From positions 238,265,211 to 238,329,210 of the forward strand of contig JBOZIK010000001.1 in NCBI GenBank assembly GCA_051453625.1: DNA of 64,000 bases. The letters are read 5' to 3'. Below the pieces are notes generated by a model. That model saw only the letters and a program-made list of their open reading frames with translations. It was not told where the DNA came from and did not search any database. The first letter of the stretch is position 1. Every line of letters begins with the position of its first letter. Source of the stretch: Welwitschia mirabilis. Lineage: Eukaryota; Gnetophyta; Gnetopsida; Welwitschiales. Position numbers and translations under genes: made by a program. Positions 1 through 13,329 of this stretch are shown here, one piece after another.

Positions 1-224
1 NNNNNNNNNNNNNNNNNNNNNNNNNNNNNNNNNNNNNNNNNNNNNNNNNNNNNNGTAATTAACTAAAGTAATTGCTTTTTTAACTAATAACGTACATTCA
101 TTGGCTTACATATTGATACTATGCATTTTAATCATCTTTATTATAAATGGTAACACTACCAAAAATTTAAGCAATTAGGGTGTTTAAAAAATGCATTAGA
201 AGATCTAAAAAAATTTTCCTTATA

Positions 225-500
225 TGATTTTTAAGTCTTTTAAGAAATTTTTAAAACAAACATCATTTAAAGATTTGCCATAATTGCTTAGAATCTTTTA
301 GGAATTTTTAAAAACATCTTTAAAAACTACAAAAAAATGCCTTAATATTCTATTAAGGAATTTATAAAAACATCCTGATCTAGCGTTTACAAAAATTTTG
401 TCAAAATCATTACCTACTTGGAGGATTTTAGGGAATTTCTTTAAAATGCCCCAAAAGATTAGGATTTTATGGAGTTTAAAAAACGTCTTAAGAAGTCTAT
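225..500. repeat. degenerate tandem repeat, roughly 55-75 bp units
   Basis: A phrase like CTTTTAGGAATTTTTAAAAAC recurs about five times, near 236, 296, 350, 425 and 465, each time followed by an A-rich or CATC-containing stretch. Spacing is irregular (40 to 75 bp). It may be a decayed minisatellite, or simple A/T-rich sequence that looks periodic. Confidence 0.35.
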
Positions 501-3500
501 AGTTAATTAAAAAAATGGCAATGTAGTGCTTTGTCCTTTTTAAATATGAATATTGTTAAGGATTTTGATTAGCATCAAATGCANNNNNNNNNNNNNNNTA
601 TTTAATCTCAAAAATCCTTTAGTCTTACGAAGGTTCCTGCTCATAAGTGGATAAAAAGGGATTATTTCAAAAAGAAAAAATCTCCCTACTTCCACTAGAA
701 ATGTATAAAATTTGATTATGATTAATGATGGATGATAATAAATAGATTTATTATCTCTAATATTAACAAGTAAAAGTCATCTACCTTATCAAAATAAAAT
801 TAGTCAAGGATTCTAAGCTACTTTAGTACATAGGAATCACATGTACATTTAATAAAGAAACCAAATAAAAAATTATTGAAAAGAAAATAATAATTTAAGT
901 TACAAATGTATAGTCTAAAAGATATAATGGACTTGTAATCTATAATGGTCTTCTATTTTGAAAACCTAGATACAATGGATTCATTCTTAGATATTAGTTC
1001 GATAAATCACTCACAATACTAGTAGTTATGGATTCAAATTTCCATATAGAAGAACTTGTATTAGATATAATACTAAGATCATACTATAAAATTATACTAT
1101 TATCCCATCTACTTAGGTCTAGTGAGGGTCATAATTTCAATGGCCATTTTAATGCTAGTACATTAAGCAATATGAGAAGTTATTTAGAATTATATAATGT
1201 AGAATAAGCTTTCTTTAGCTAACTAAATGTAGAACATTAAATACACAACAAATTAAATATTAAATCAATACTATATATAATGAAAGAAAATTCATAGTAA
1301 AATATGATAAGCTAAATATGCTTCATAGTTTTTAAGACCATTAAACTATAATTCCATCATCACAAATTATGAATTAGACAAAAATTATCATCACCTAATG
1401 CACTCATTAATGGACAAGATGGTATTAAATATTAGTAGAACAAGGGTTTAGATAATTTATAACAATACATGGCTATTTAATTGAGACATCAGAAGAAAAC
1501 GATGTTTTTAGATAGAATTAACTCATTGATAAACTACTATAATAAAAGGTTGTAATCAAGTATAAAATGAAATATACATTAAAAAAATACATCATCATAT
1601 TTTAGAGCCTATTAATGATTTTTTAAATTATCAAAAAGATGATTAGCCATAAATTAGTCTTTCCTAGTTATGGAATAATATACATACTCCTGAAATACAT
1701 AATAAACTTTAATTTTTATGGAAAATTAGAGCATTCTTTAGTTACTTTCTGAAATGTTAAAAGCTAATAAACTTAGATAAGTATGTTAAAAATTTAAAAA
1801 TATAGGTAATAGTTGAACTGCATATTTAAAACAATTTTATTCTAATCTTTGGTTTATCTCATGATAGAAATCATGTAAATAATAATGAAATGCTATAGTT
1901 TGATCTAAAAATGCATCACCACTCTTAAGAAATGCAAATGTCAAATAACATAACATGTTGGATAACCTAATAGGAAAACTTGATTTGTTTAAGAAATGAA
2001 TGTCAAATTGGAAATATACAATGTCATTCTAGAGGCTAGTAATGTAAGAGATGTAATAACAGAATCCTAATATGTTAAGTAATGAATGGCCATGAATATA
2101 AAGTTGTTGTCAATATTGGCTTTAACAAGAAGTTTTTAAAAGAACCTTTCATAATAGATCAATATTCCTTATGAATGAAAGATTAATGCTAATTTTTATT
2201 TAATTTAAAATTAAAGGCAATAATGGTAAATAAACAAAGGACTAGAATTTTGTCCATTAATCATCTCCTCATCAAAATTTTTTTCATAAATGGATGATCC
2301 TCATAATAAAGGGAAGGATCTTTCATCATTTATTTTTTTACCTAAAAAATAGTGCCTCTATAATAAAAGTTCTATGAACTATAGTTCAACTTATGGATGA
2401 GGCAAACCCTAATACTTTTGTAGCATTAACTGGTATTGGGATGGAGATGCTACATTATGTGTTAACCAATTAGTAGACATTAACCTCAATAAGAAAATTT
2501 CAAATTCATATAGTATCAGAGGATCAAAATTGTCATATTGATTCTAAAAATTAAGTTTAAAAGTTAATGTAAGTAGGACATTAGTAGCTAAAAAAGGAAA
2601 TGTTACAACTTCTATTTAATTCTTTAATCTATTTAGTACTTGTTTAAAGGTGATAATCATAATTTAAAATTTATTATTAGAATGACATATTTAAATACTC
2701 ATTTCTCACTTTTTGACATAAAAGATAGAGGAGAAAAATTTAATAAAATTCATTAATAGGACTAAAATGAATAAATAAAACTAAGATCATAAATAACTAA
2801 TAATCAATAAAATAAGAGTAACATTCAAAATAGTTAAGTAATGTGCTAAAGAATAATAACTAAGTATAAGCATAATCACATAAACTAAAATTCCTAACTT
2901 ATCCTTTCTTTATAATTTCATTTGAACTAACTTTTATGAATATTAAAAGCTCTATTTTGCCTCAGTAATTATATTTTGATTCTATACTAGAACATAGGCA
3001 TTCTTAAAGCCCTTACTACAAGAAATCATTTATTTCACAAACCTTAAAAATTATATAGGTGAATCTTCCATTCTTCATAAAGATCTAATTCTGAATTTCA
3101 TATGGGAAAAAATATAGAATTAAATGAATGTCTTAACTAAATGTTTATCATTTTTAAAATAATTATCATTTTATATCTATACATTTTAATGTATTATTTT
3201 ATCCAAACTAACAAACTTCTAGAATATCCAAAATAAATTTAAGAGAAGTAATATGGAAATAGTTCAATCTTGAATTTTTATTCTATTTTTGTTAATAAAG
3301 TATGAAAATATAAAATACATAATTAAAATTCTAAGTTTATAATAGAAAAACAAAATATAAAACCTTGTAATCCTAAGATAAAATTTCATTAAAATAAACT
3401 TGATGCTTCAAAATCTTGTGCCTCATTACATAAGTCTTCTTAGTATGAATCTAAAGTAGTAAGTACTTCTTCTTTTAGTATGCTTTCTTAAGAGTGGATT

Positions 3501-4170
3501 TTGTTTTTAAGAAATTATAGTCAGGCCCATGTAATAGATTCCTCATAACCTTACTATTAAAATGATAAAATAAGTTATATTATTATAAATATAGCAAATG
3601 CAAATGCTTAAATTTATCAAAATAGAAAGCAAAAAAGAAAGAGTAAACCCTGCATCTTTAAAATCTTGTTCGGGACTCCATGTGTAACCATGGTAATCCT
3701 AAGAAGATGCATTTAAACTTAAGTTTTTTAAGTTTATTTAGAAGACACTAATAACATTTCATTCATCATTGATCTTAATCTTCACTATATTAGGAAAAAA
3801 CTTCAAAAAATTAGATTAAAAAAACTTACTACAATTTAACAAAAAATAAAGTTAATTGAAGAGCTTACATACCCATTCCTATAACTAAAAATTGGTAGAT
3901 AGAATGACGCCTCACTAATTTCCTCTATCCCTTACATGATTAGGTTTTTTATCTTCTTAAAATTATAATAAATGAATAATTATCTATAGAATAATTTTCT
4001 AGCACAAATTGCACTACTACTGGTTTAAAGTGATGCTTGTAATTGAAGACTTTATAACATCCCAATGTCTAAATATCATTTCAATATTTAATGGCTCTAT
4101 GAAATCCTGATTATGATTAAACTCAAATTTATCTTAAAATATCCTTAATGCTACTATTAAAACAAATCAC

Positions 4171-4265
4171 TATAAGAAATCACCATAAGAAGCCTCTCAA
4201 TTTCATTGCATTATCTACAAGTCAAAATAAATGTGTGAATTACTATATGAAATCACCATAAGAAG
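4171..4265. repeat. short direct repeat, 22 bp, 73 bp apart
   Basis: The segment at 4171-4192 returns at 4244-4265 with two differences; both end in GAAATCACCATAAGAAG. No function can be assigned. Confidence 0.35.
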
Positions 4266-5569
4266 ATTATCTTAATTTATTATTTTTAATTCCAAAAAAC
4301 TCTCACCTCAATTCATGACTTTCTTACTATAGTTTCATGGTAATAAATGAATTATTCCCAAAATAATCACTACCTAGACAATCATCGAAGAAATTTTAAT
4401 CACAATATGCAATAATCAAATGAATAATGGAAAAATAAAAAAGGTAAATATCAATAGATATAAGTTTTTCCCATTCTTAAAATCCAAGAAAAAGAAGAGA
4501 AAAACAAAACATCAGATATCTAACTCAGGACCTCTTACCACAAATTTGATGTGCAAGTTGAATATCCTTAAGCATAATTATGATGTGATTCACCTGAACG
4601 GTGCATAGATTAGTATCTTTAAATAGTATAACAAGATATACATTAATGTCCTCTCATAGGATGAGAGCAGAATAGGTCTAGAACATGAGACCTCTCTTGA
4701 AATCTAACATTATTTTTATGATAAAACACTAGAATGATAGATTTCATATGAAACTTTTTATGCTTTTTTAGTATAAATAGATTTTTCTATGAGAAATGCC
4801 CATAGGCCAATATTATGTGACAATCCTAATTTCTCTTTTATTTAAGATCCTTTTTAATAGTAATCATGAATATTATTTTATCATATTTAAAATCCTCTAA
4901 GAATAAATACAATCTTTATTGAATAAAAATAATAAAATAAGTTTTAAAAAAGCAATAATATACTCATCTTTATTACATGATATTCTAATAAGACATTTAA
5001 TAACTTATTATGTCAAATGTAAGACCTTTGTTAAGCAAACTAGCCAAAATGAATACTACTTTTAAAGTTTTATTTATGTAATCACTAGGAGAGTAGGCTA
5101 GCTTATTAATGGCTTAGTATATCCTATGCAAATCACATGCATGCCCCTTGCCACCAAATTACTTCATTTAATTATAATGAAATATTGTGACTCTTTAAAA
5201 TTTTAGTTACTATTCAAAGGTTACATTCTTTGAATGATTATTACAATACTACATGAAGGATTATAATAATTCAATTAACATAATAAGTGATAATTTCTAG
5301 AACAAGTTTTTAAAATCATTACAAACTTCCCAAAAAGATCATTGTTCATCTTGAACCACTATTCTTCCAAGGGATCACCTTTCTATGAAAATTATTTAGC
5401 ATTAAATTCTTTATTCCCATCATGTTTTTCTACATTATTTAAGAGTTCCTTAATTTTTGTTTTTAAAGAATAAGTCTATTTCATATTATATTTATTTTTC
5501 TAACTCTACTACTCACAATGAGATCATTCTATTAAGTTTTTTGAATATATTTTTCTCTTAATTTGCTTT

Positions 5570-5844
5570 TTATATAAAAAGATTCTTGTATTTGATTTGT
5601 GCACCCTATAAGGGTTCTACCTTTTCTTAATTACTTCTTCCATTCTTTTAGTCTTCTCTTTCCATCATTTATATCCTTACATTGGATTTGTCTAGTTAAT
5701 TAAAATTGCACAATTCCTTCCATACATCGCTTTGAATCGAGAACATTTAATTGAAGCCAGATAAACTTGGTTATATGAAAATTATACCAACTAAAGGTAC
5801 TTTTCCCATCTCCTTGGCTTTCCAATCACATATGTTTTCAAAAT
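5570..5844 (-). pseudogene. Ty3/Gypsy integrase, C-terminal part (left half of a split relic)
   Basis: Read on the minus strand from 5844 leftwards, the sequence gives DILKTYVIGKPRRWEKYL, then an aromatic FSYN phrase, then FKAMYGRNC. This is the stretch after the catalytic Glu of Gypsy integrases. A Glu/Lys-rich helix (RMEEVIKK) follows, after which the frame dissolves into stops. The matching upstream half of integrase lies on the same strand at 18829-19120, beyond the inserted Tekay-like element. It is decayed and non-functional. Assignment to a chromovirus-type Gypsy is from family resemblance; the exact clade is uncertain. Confidence 0.75.
5840..5844. repeat. target-site duplication, left copy (AAAAT)
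   Basis: AAAAT immediately left of the 5' LTR matches AAAAT at 18829-18833 right of the 3' LTR. The interrupted minus-strand protein reads through the joined site (GAT ATT TTG AAA on the minus strand), which supports a 5-bp duplication. The edge may be off by one or two bases. Confidence 0.65.
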
Positions 5845-8800
5845 TTCATATCCCATATTTTGTAAGCCATAATTACTTAGATATTAATCATATTAAGCTT
5901 TTAATTAAATGATGAATTACTCTTCTTTAAAGGCCTTGTCAAAAAAAGATGGAATTCTAAATTAACCTTAGTTTATAATTTTCATAGGTTACCATGAAAA
6001 TGATAATAATTACATTATAAGGTTTTTATAATAAATTAAAAATTTCAAAATAACATAATAGTATATTTTACATCTTAGTTACTCATTTAAATCCTTGGTG
6101 AAAGTGATAGGTGTACTATATTATGAAGACTTTTTCTTCTTTATTTTGTATGATTAGTAGAATTTATGAATTATGAAATCAATGAGAATGTGAAAAAGTA
6201 CATGCACTCATACCTAGATCCAAGAATGATAAATGGGTAGATTTACTCTACTATGACTTTTACTTTCTTGAGATGTGTAAAAGAACATGATTTATAATAT
6301 GTTTATTGTTTTTTTCATTGGAATTGAAGAGTTTATCTTATTATTACACATGAAAATTTTGAGATTTATGAATTTATTTTTTGATGTATGTTTTGGATGA
6401 ATTAAACTTACTTATGTGTCTATGAAGGAATAAGAATAAGCTAGAATGAGGAAATGATGCATGTAATTAAACTTGATAATTAAAGAAAGAATATTACCAC
6501 TAGTGAATTTTATGAGTCATAAATATGATCTCTTTTTATATTCTAATGTCACTTATTACTCATCATACTTGTCAATGATAAATCATGTGATCTTAAGCTA
6601 TGTGCATTTTGTTTATTTATACATAGAGATAATTTCCTTTATTACAAGGAGAAGATACTTTTAATTTTTCATGCAAGTGCACTTCTTTTTTTTCCTTTCT
6701 CTTTCTTGTCATTTTTTTTCTTGTGGAGATTGGATATTGGAATATTAAATCTAAGAATTATTAAGTTTGGATCTTCATCAATCTTCAACAATTAAGGACT
6801 TAAAAATCTTTCCAAGTAAGCTTTTTACTCATGTTTTCCATATGATCATTTTTAAATATTCTAGTAGATTGATGATGTATTACATTAGGTCATTATTATG
6901 GTTACCTTAAAATTATATATTTTTTTGATTTTATTACCTTCCATTAGCTCTCACCAAGATACTACTGAGTCTCTTATGCTTGGTGATGGAGGTTACTAAT
7001 GGATGATTATGACTACGTGACTAGTGGGTTCACTATAAAAATAAAAAAATAAAAAAGTAAATTTGGGCATCCATGTTTATTTTAATATAATATTTTTATC
7101 TATTATGTATTAAATCCATCTTATTAGGGGTTAAAGTGTAATCTTCAAAAATCTCTGTAAGGCTAGTACTCTTTCATAGAAATCCTAAGGCTTATAGTAA
7201 ATGGTTTTTTTTGAATTAATTTAATTTTTCTTTTTACATTATTTTAAATTAGTAAATTTACTTATGATATTATATAAATAATAAGTTGTTATATCTATTA
7301 TTTTATTAATCTAAATTATTACATAACTCCATGCAAAAACTTTCGTTTTTTTAATAGTGAAAATTAAAGTTTTAGAATATAGGCATAGATTGAAAACACC
7401 CTATTTTGTTAAGTTAATGAAATTTTTTCTACAATTCTAGGATTATGTTATAACTATAAAAATGTAAAAATAGTAATTTTTGATGTATAATAATTTTAAT
7501 AAATTTATTTAGTAAATATGTTAAGAAATAGATGCAAAAAACAGTAAGCAATTTATTTATTTTTCTAAATCTAATAATGATGATATATAAAAGTTAAGCA
7601 TCTTGAATTGTAAATAATTAAATAATCTTTCAAAAACATTTTGAATAATTCAGAACTCAAAGTATTTTAAATGTTATGATTATTTTAGTGTAGTGAGGTA
7701 GAACTATAATTTTAGAAACTTTGATAATTTTTAATCTTAAATCATGAATTAATATTTTAGAATTTAAATATATCTTAAGTTAGTTTATAAGGATCCTATT
7801 ATAAAAAACTACTATAATTTATTTTTTAATGATTAATTAATTATTTATTTTTTTATCATGATATCTCCTTAGAGCCTAAAAATGTTATAATTAATGTTTT
7901 CAATTATTAAAAAATTATTACATGAAATGTTATCAGGAATTTAAGTATATAGGATAATCTTCTATTGGTAGCTTTACATCATATTACAAGAAATAATATT
8001 TAATTCAAAAAATACCTCTTTTACCTTTTTACTTTATCTTACTTTGAATGTGCATGCTTGTAAGAGTTTTCACCTTAGTAGTTTAAGTGATAAATAATAT
8101 TTGATTTATTACTTATTTTCTTAACTTATAATGTAGTTATATGAGCCTTGGATAAATCATTATACCTCAATAACCGTTCTTAAACTATACTTCTTTTGTT
8201 TGTCTTTCTTATACCATGAATATTATCATATAAGCATGGAATAATGCTATTAGGATTGACATGGTTCCAGGTATAAATTAGTTTCCTTAAATACATTATT
8301 GAGATGTGAGTTGATATATTTTTTAATTTTGTTATTATTTTTAAAAGAAAAAAGAAAAGAATATTTCCTTTATTTATATTTTCATTACTCTAATCTTGAA
8401 TATAGAGATGTTCTGATATGCTTGTTTTTCCTTTTATGATCGCTTCTATTAAATGAATCTAATAATGCTTATAATTATTATATCTAAGTAAATAATCCAT
8501 TAAATATCCACATTAGTTAGAATTATATGCATGCATTGTATAGTATATTCATCAAACAGAACTAATCAACATAATCTTAATAATGATCATCTCCATAATG
8601 ATCATCTTTGTAATACCCTTCTAGAAGTGGCTTTGATGACCACTCTCCTATGCTACCAATGTATGAAGTTACTCTGACATAATATCATAATTTCATGGCA
8701 TCAATGGATCATGTTGCATCATCCAGAGATATTTTAGAGAACATGGATCATTTGTAAACATGCATCCATCTCATGTACTATTTATCACTTAGGGGGTATA

Positions 8801-9300
8801 GTGAGGTGAATTATAAGGTTATGAAGTTGAGCCTACCCATGTTTTTATAGTTTATAATGTAAAATAAAACTAATTCACATCTAGATGATGGTCAAATATC
8901 AAGTTTGAATTCCATTAATCAGAATTAATATCTCTTATTATATTGGTTAAGCATTATCTTTATATTTATTTATGTATGTTTTATCACAAGTTTGCATCCC
9001 TTTAACTATTTGTAAGATATCTTTCTATGTGATAAAAAATAGGAAGAAATTGATTACATAAACTTATAATATTACTATTATTTATAAATTAAAATAATCT
9101 AGAAATTAATTATAATAAAATATATAATATTAATACTATTTCTTTTATTAAAATATAAAAATGCTAATAAAGGAATAAGTAAAATTTTATCCTAGGTTTC
9201 TTTTTATTTATTACATAATAATATTAAAGAATCAAGGAAGAGAAAATAAAATGGGAAAGAAATAGTGCTTAATCAAGGTAGAAAAAGAGAAGGCGTCACA
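5845..9300 (+). repeat. 5' LTR of Tekay-like element (about 3.46 kb)
   Basis: It aligns along its whole length with 14910-18827; the two share long phrases such as TGTGCATGCTTGTAAGAG (8048 and 17549). It ends in GCGTCACA just before the primer site. The canonical TG start is damaged (reads TT), while the end keeps CA. The LTR would carry promoter and polyadenylation signals, but none could be placed with confidence in this A/T-rich sequence. Confidence 0.85.
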
Positions 9301-9303
9301 AAT

Positions 9304-9315
9304 TAGTATCAGATC
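9304..9315 (+). other. primer binding site, initiator-Met tRNA type
   Basis: TAGTATCAGATC starts 3 nt after the LTR end and differs at two positions from TGGTATCAGAGC, the complement of the 3' end of plant initiator-Met tRNA. This is the usual minus-strand primer site of chromoviruses. Confidence 0.8.
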
Positions 9316-10320
9316 TTTAAGTTAACTTAAACAATACCTATGTTAAGCATTTACAAATTTATAAGAATATAAATGCAATTATATCAATAATAACATTTCT
9401 TCTTAATAATTTTAAAGTTCATTGTAACCATAATAATATTAATTTTTAATAGCTATAAATTTAATTATTTCTCTAATAATCTTAAACCTTGAGTAAAATC
9501 AATTATATCCTTGATAATACTAGGTTATAAGGTAACTCTAACTTTTAGATAAGCATGAATTTAATCATATCTTCTCATAGTCATCAATTTTATTATACCT
9601 ATAATCTTCTTACTTCATATTAATTCCAATAATTCTAAATACTACACTAATGATAATCCTACAATCTTAATAATACTAGATGTTGATCATATTTGGGATA
9701 GTCCTAAAGTGTTCATAAGTTTAACTATAATCCCAAGTTCTAAATGGTTGTTATTTTAATCATATTTATGATAATTCTAAATTCCTAAAAAACCCTAGAT
9801 GGATAATGAATTTAAGCTATTAAATACTCTATTATGTTATATCTATAGATAATAATAACTTAGAAGAACTACAATTATCTTAAGCATTTAGAACAATGAC
9901 CTTTTATGATTTCTTAAAGAGCTTAAGCTTTTTCAAGAAATATAGATATACAAAATAACGCCTTATAATAAGATACCCTTAGAAACAATCAATCCTCCAA
10001 ATAAGTTATTCATTTTAAACTATATAATTACATAACCTTAAAGTAAAAGCTCATATTCATAACTTATAAACCTAATAAACCTTATCTAATTAAGATAAAG
10101 AAAGTGAATAAACTTGATTATGTACTTTAAGTCATACATAAGAATCAATCACCTCATAATTATAACCTTGTCATTTTTAAGATCATAAAAATATTTTTAA
10201 GTTTAACTATTAGTACTATTTATCCTATTTTGAAATGTATTCTCTTAAAAAATTCCACTTCTTTTACATGCCTTGTCATCATTTTTCAAACCTTGAAACC
10301 AAGTCAACTGCATCAAGAAT
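9316..10320 (+). other. untranslated leader of Tekay-like element
   Basis: About 1 kb between primer site and first recognisable gag sequence. A/T-rich, full of stops, no motif recognised. It may include packaging and dimerisation sequences and the decayed start of gag. Confidence 0.5.
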
Positions 10321-11400
10321 TAACATTACAAGAATTTAAGAGATAGTTATCAATCTAATGATGGACATGAACCTCTATTTAATCTTAATCTAGAAGTATT
10401 AATAAATACATTCATGTAGTTCCTATCAGAAATAGTAAATCAAGATAAAAACCTACGAGTAAATAATGATATTAATCAACCTAAGGAAGTGGATATGAGA
10501 AAATTATTTTAAACTTTTGTTAAGCTAAATCTACCAAATTATACAATAAGTTTAGATTCATCCAAAGCAAAAGATGACTAGGTGATATTAAAAAGGTTAT
10601 AGATACCTTAGGATGTGATAAATATGAAAAGGCATCTTTAGCTATTTATATGCTTCAATGAGAAACTAATCTAAGGTAAAAAATGTAAATAACCAACTTG
10701 GGAGATCTAAAACTTTCATGAAGGATATTTGAGCATATATTTAATGAGAGGTACATCACCAAGTTTATATTCAGCAAAATATTATAGAATTATAAAATCT
10801 AAGAAAAATCCATAATGTAACCATAGCATCTCATAAGTAAAAAATTGTATAATTATTAAGATACGTATCACATATGGATCTAGATGAAGAAACTAAAACA
10901 AATATCTTTAATAATAGTTTTTTTCCCTTCTATTACTACCAAAGTATCCTATTTGAATCTAAGAGTCTATTAGAGGCTACAGAAAAGGAAAATATAATAG
11001 AACAAACTAGTAAAAATAACAAGAAATTAAGAAAACGATTCCTTCATGGGGTACATCCTTAAGGGAAATTGATCACAAATATCTTCTCAAGATAATAATT
11101 TACAATTCGAAAAAAATAATATTAGTAATAGTAATAGCAAAAAATAGGAATTTAAATCAACCTAAGAAGGCTTAGATCAAAAGAAATTAAAATGTTCTCA
11201 GTTAAAGCTATGTAAGTAATTAACCTCAAAGATCCAACTACTAGAAACTTCTTAATCAGAATCAATACCAGAAGTAGTATAATGGATATCAATGCTACAA
11301 CTATAAAGAAAATTATAATACAAGATAATGTTCATTACATAATAAAAACATTCCTAGATAAAACCTAAAAAATCCTTAAGAATTAAAAAATGTTTCTTAA
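10321..11400 (+). pseudogene. gag of Tekay-like element
   Basis: Capsid-like gag remnant. Recognisable pieces are KLNLPNYTISLDSSKAKDD near 10526-10580, followed by a degenerate repeat-length helical region, and a zinc-knuckle remnant near 11282-11340 (GYQCYNYKENYNT, then a Cys). In the knuckle the second Cys has become Tyr, consistent with TGT to TAT. An open stretch at 10874-11062 is only a short surviving piece. Gag would bind and package the element RNA. Multiple frame changes rule out a working product. Confidence 0.7.
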
Positions 11401-11960
11401 TTAATAGGATGATTTCAAGTAGCAATAGATAAATCAAGTGGAGAAATTTCAGAGCTTTATCATAAAGGGTAGGGCTTTACTTAGTAATAAAGAAGTAATT
11501 ATTTTATTTTATTATGTATAAATACATTAATTTAGATATTTTATGATTATTGTAAGTAAAAAAATTATGTTATGCTCCAATTGATGGATGCATAAATCTA
11601 GCAAATGGATCCATGTATAAAGTAAATGAGTGAGTCTAAAACTATACTCTATTCAGAAGTAGAAAATACTTTTAGATACAACTAATTATTATTAAATTAA
11701 TAAAGCAACACATTGTTTTGGGTATGAATTTATTAATGTAAAAAATTAGTTATAAATTTTAAAATGCATTAAGTAAAATTGATGAGTCATAGTCAAAGAC
11801 TAGTCTTATAAGATAATTATAAATTAGTAGTGGAGAATTTAATTAATGAAAATAATATAAAAAGAGAAATTAAAATGGGATTACTATTTTATGTATTATG
11901 CCTAAAATCAAGTAGCTTAAAGAAAGGAGGAACTTTATTAAATAATATTATATTCTAATA
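11401..11960 (+). pseudogene. retropepsin-like protease region of Tekay-like element
   Basis: The catalytic Asp-Ser/Thr-Gly region could not be recognised. The C-terminal protease landmark survives as HIVLGMNLL near 11711-11737, which in chromoviruses lies at the end of the aspartic protease just before the RT linker. Order and spacing relative to gag and RT support the call. The region is heavily disrupted. Confidence 0.55.
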
Positions 11961-11979
11961 ATATCATAACATATTTACA

Positions 11980-12700
11980 ATAGAATTATTAGGAACACCA
12001 CCACTTTGGAAAGTTGAGTTTTTTATTAAATTAATTATAAGAGCCCAATCAATTTCTAAGACATAATATAGAATGTCTTTTATAGAAATGAAAGAATTAG
12101 AAATTTAGTTGAAAGAAATCTTACAAAAAAGATTCACTCACCCTAATGTATGACCATGAGAAGCACCTATATTATTTATAAAAATGAAGGATGAAACATA
12201 AAGATTATGCATTAATTATGGATATCTAAATAAACTTAACATTAAGAACAAGTATTAACTATTAAGAATAAATTATGTTTTTATCAGCTTATGTAAGCTA
12301 AGGTATTATCAAAATTTGATATAAACTCTAAACATCAACAAGTTTGAATTAACAAAGAAGATATTCATAAAACAACATTTAGAACTTACTATGGGTATTA
12401 TGAGATAACTATTATACCTATTGATTTAATTAATTCTCCTATAATATTTACAAGTTGTATCAATTACATCGTTTAACTACCTCTTAATTCCTTTATAATA
12501 GTTTTTATTAATGATATTCTCATTTATTATAAGACTTATAAAGAACATAAGAAATACTTAAGAATAATATTACAAACTTTATGAACTTATCAATTATATG
12601 CTAATATGAAAAAAATGATCTTTTTGAAAATGATTTGTTCAATTTCTATGTCATATAATATCCAAGGAAGGAATATCAGTACATCAAGATAAAGTTATAA
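11980..12700 (+). pseudogene. reverse transcriptase of Tekay-like element
   Basis: Strong RT landmarks occur in order: ELLGTPPLWKVEF near 11983, APILFIKMKDET at 12163-12198, RLCINYGYLNKLNIKNKY at 12202-12255, TTFRTYYGYYE near 12376, and the catalytic segment FINDILIYYKT at 12504-12536. The first catalytic Asp of the active-site pair is Asn (AAT from GAT), so the enzyme would be inactive even without the stops. It is followed by a connection segment with IISKEGISVHQ near 12663. Reading requires several frame changes. Confidence 0.9.
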
Positions 12701-12724
12701 CAATAATGAAATATCTAATACCAT

Positions 12725-13270
12725 AAATATTACTGAGGTTAAAACCTTTCTTGGCCTTTCTAGGTACTATCATTGATTCATCTTCAACTTCTCTAAGATA
12801 TCTTCTCGATTAATAAAATTTTTAAAGGAAAAAAGGCTTTCAATAAGAAAAAAAAGATATCAACAATCATTTAGTAATATTAAAGTCTTCTTAACTAGTA
12901 CTCTAGTCTTAGTAATGTGAGATGATTCAAAGACATTTTATATTTATATTGTACATTTGAAGAAGGTCTTAGAGTATTTTTTGAATAAGATAAAAGAGCA
13001 ATTGCTTATAGATTAAGATAATTTGAAACTTATAAATTAAGTTATTCTATTCATAATCTTAAATTAGCTATAGTGGTTTTTTTAAAAGATGTGGAAGCAT
13101 TATCTCTATGGTATAAAGCTTCAAGTTTGAATAGATCATAAAAGTCTAAAATACATTTTTACTTAACCAAACTTAAATATTAAAGAAATACAATGAATAG
13201 AATTTATATGTAATTTTAATCTAGAGATTTTAAATTATGAAGGTAAGAAAAATAAGATTGCAGATGATCT
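12725..13270 (+). pseudogene. RNase H and connection domain of Tekay-like element
   Basis: The segment opens with TEVKTFLGLSRYYH near 12732-12773, the conserved link between RT and RNase H. RNase H itself is marked by RAIAYRL near 12987, WKHYLYGIKLQV at 13092-13127, DHKSLKYIFT just after, and a closing GKKNKIADDL near 13243. It would remove the RNA strand during reverse transcription. Frameshifts occur at least twice, near 13085 and 13135. Confidence 0.85.
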
Positions 13271-13329
13271 TAGAAGATAAGATTATCTCAAAGTAATTAT
13301 AAAAATTCAAAACCAATTTCTTATCATTA

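Larger units (their letters stand above)
55..5569. other. A/T-rich DNA without recognised gene
   Basis: About 5.5 kb following a terminal N gap, with a second 15-N gap at 584-598. No long open frame, no RNA gene and no retroelement domain could be recognised on either strand, apart from the short repeats listed separately. The right part should be the 3' flank or 3' LTR of the minus-strand Gypsy relic that ends at 5844, but I could not find an LTR edge. Base composition and lack of CpG match the decayed retroelements further right, so old transposon DNA is the likely content. Confidence 0.5.

Noticed and set aside
4420-4608. 62-codon Lys-rich open frame
   Set aside because: Composition matches translated A-rich DNA; no motif, no neighbouring coding sequence.
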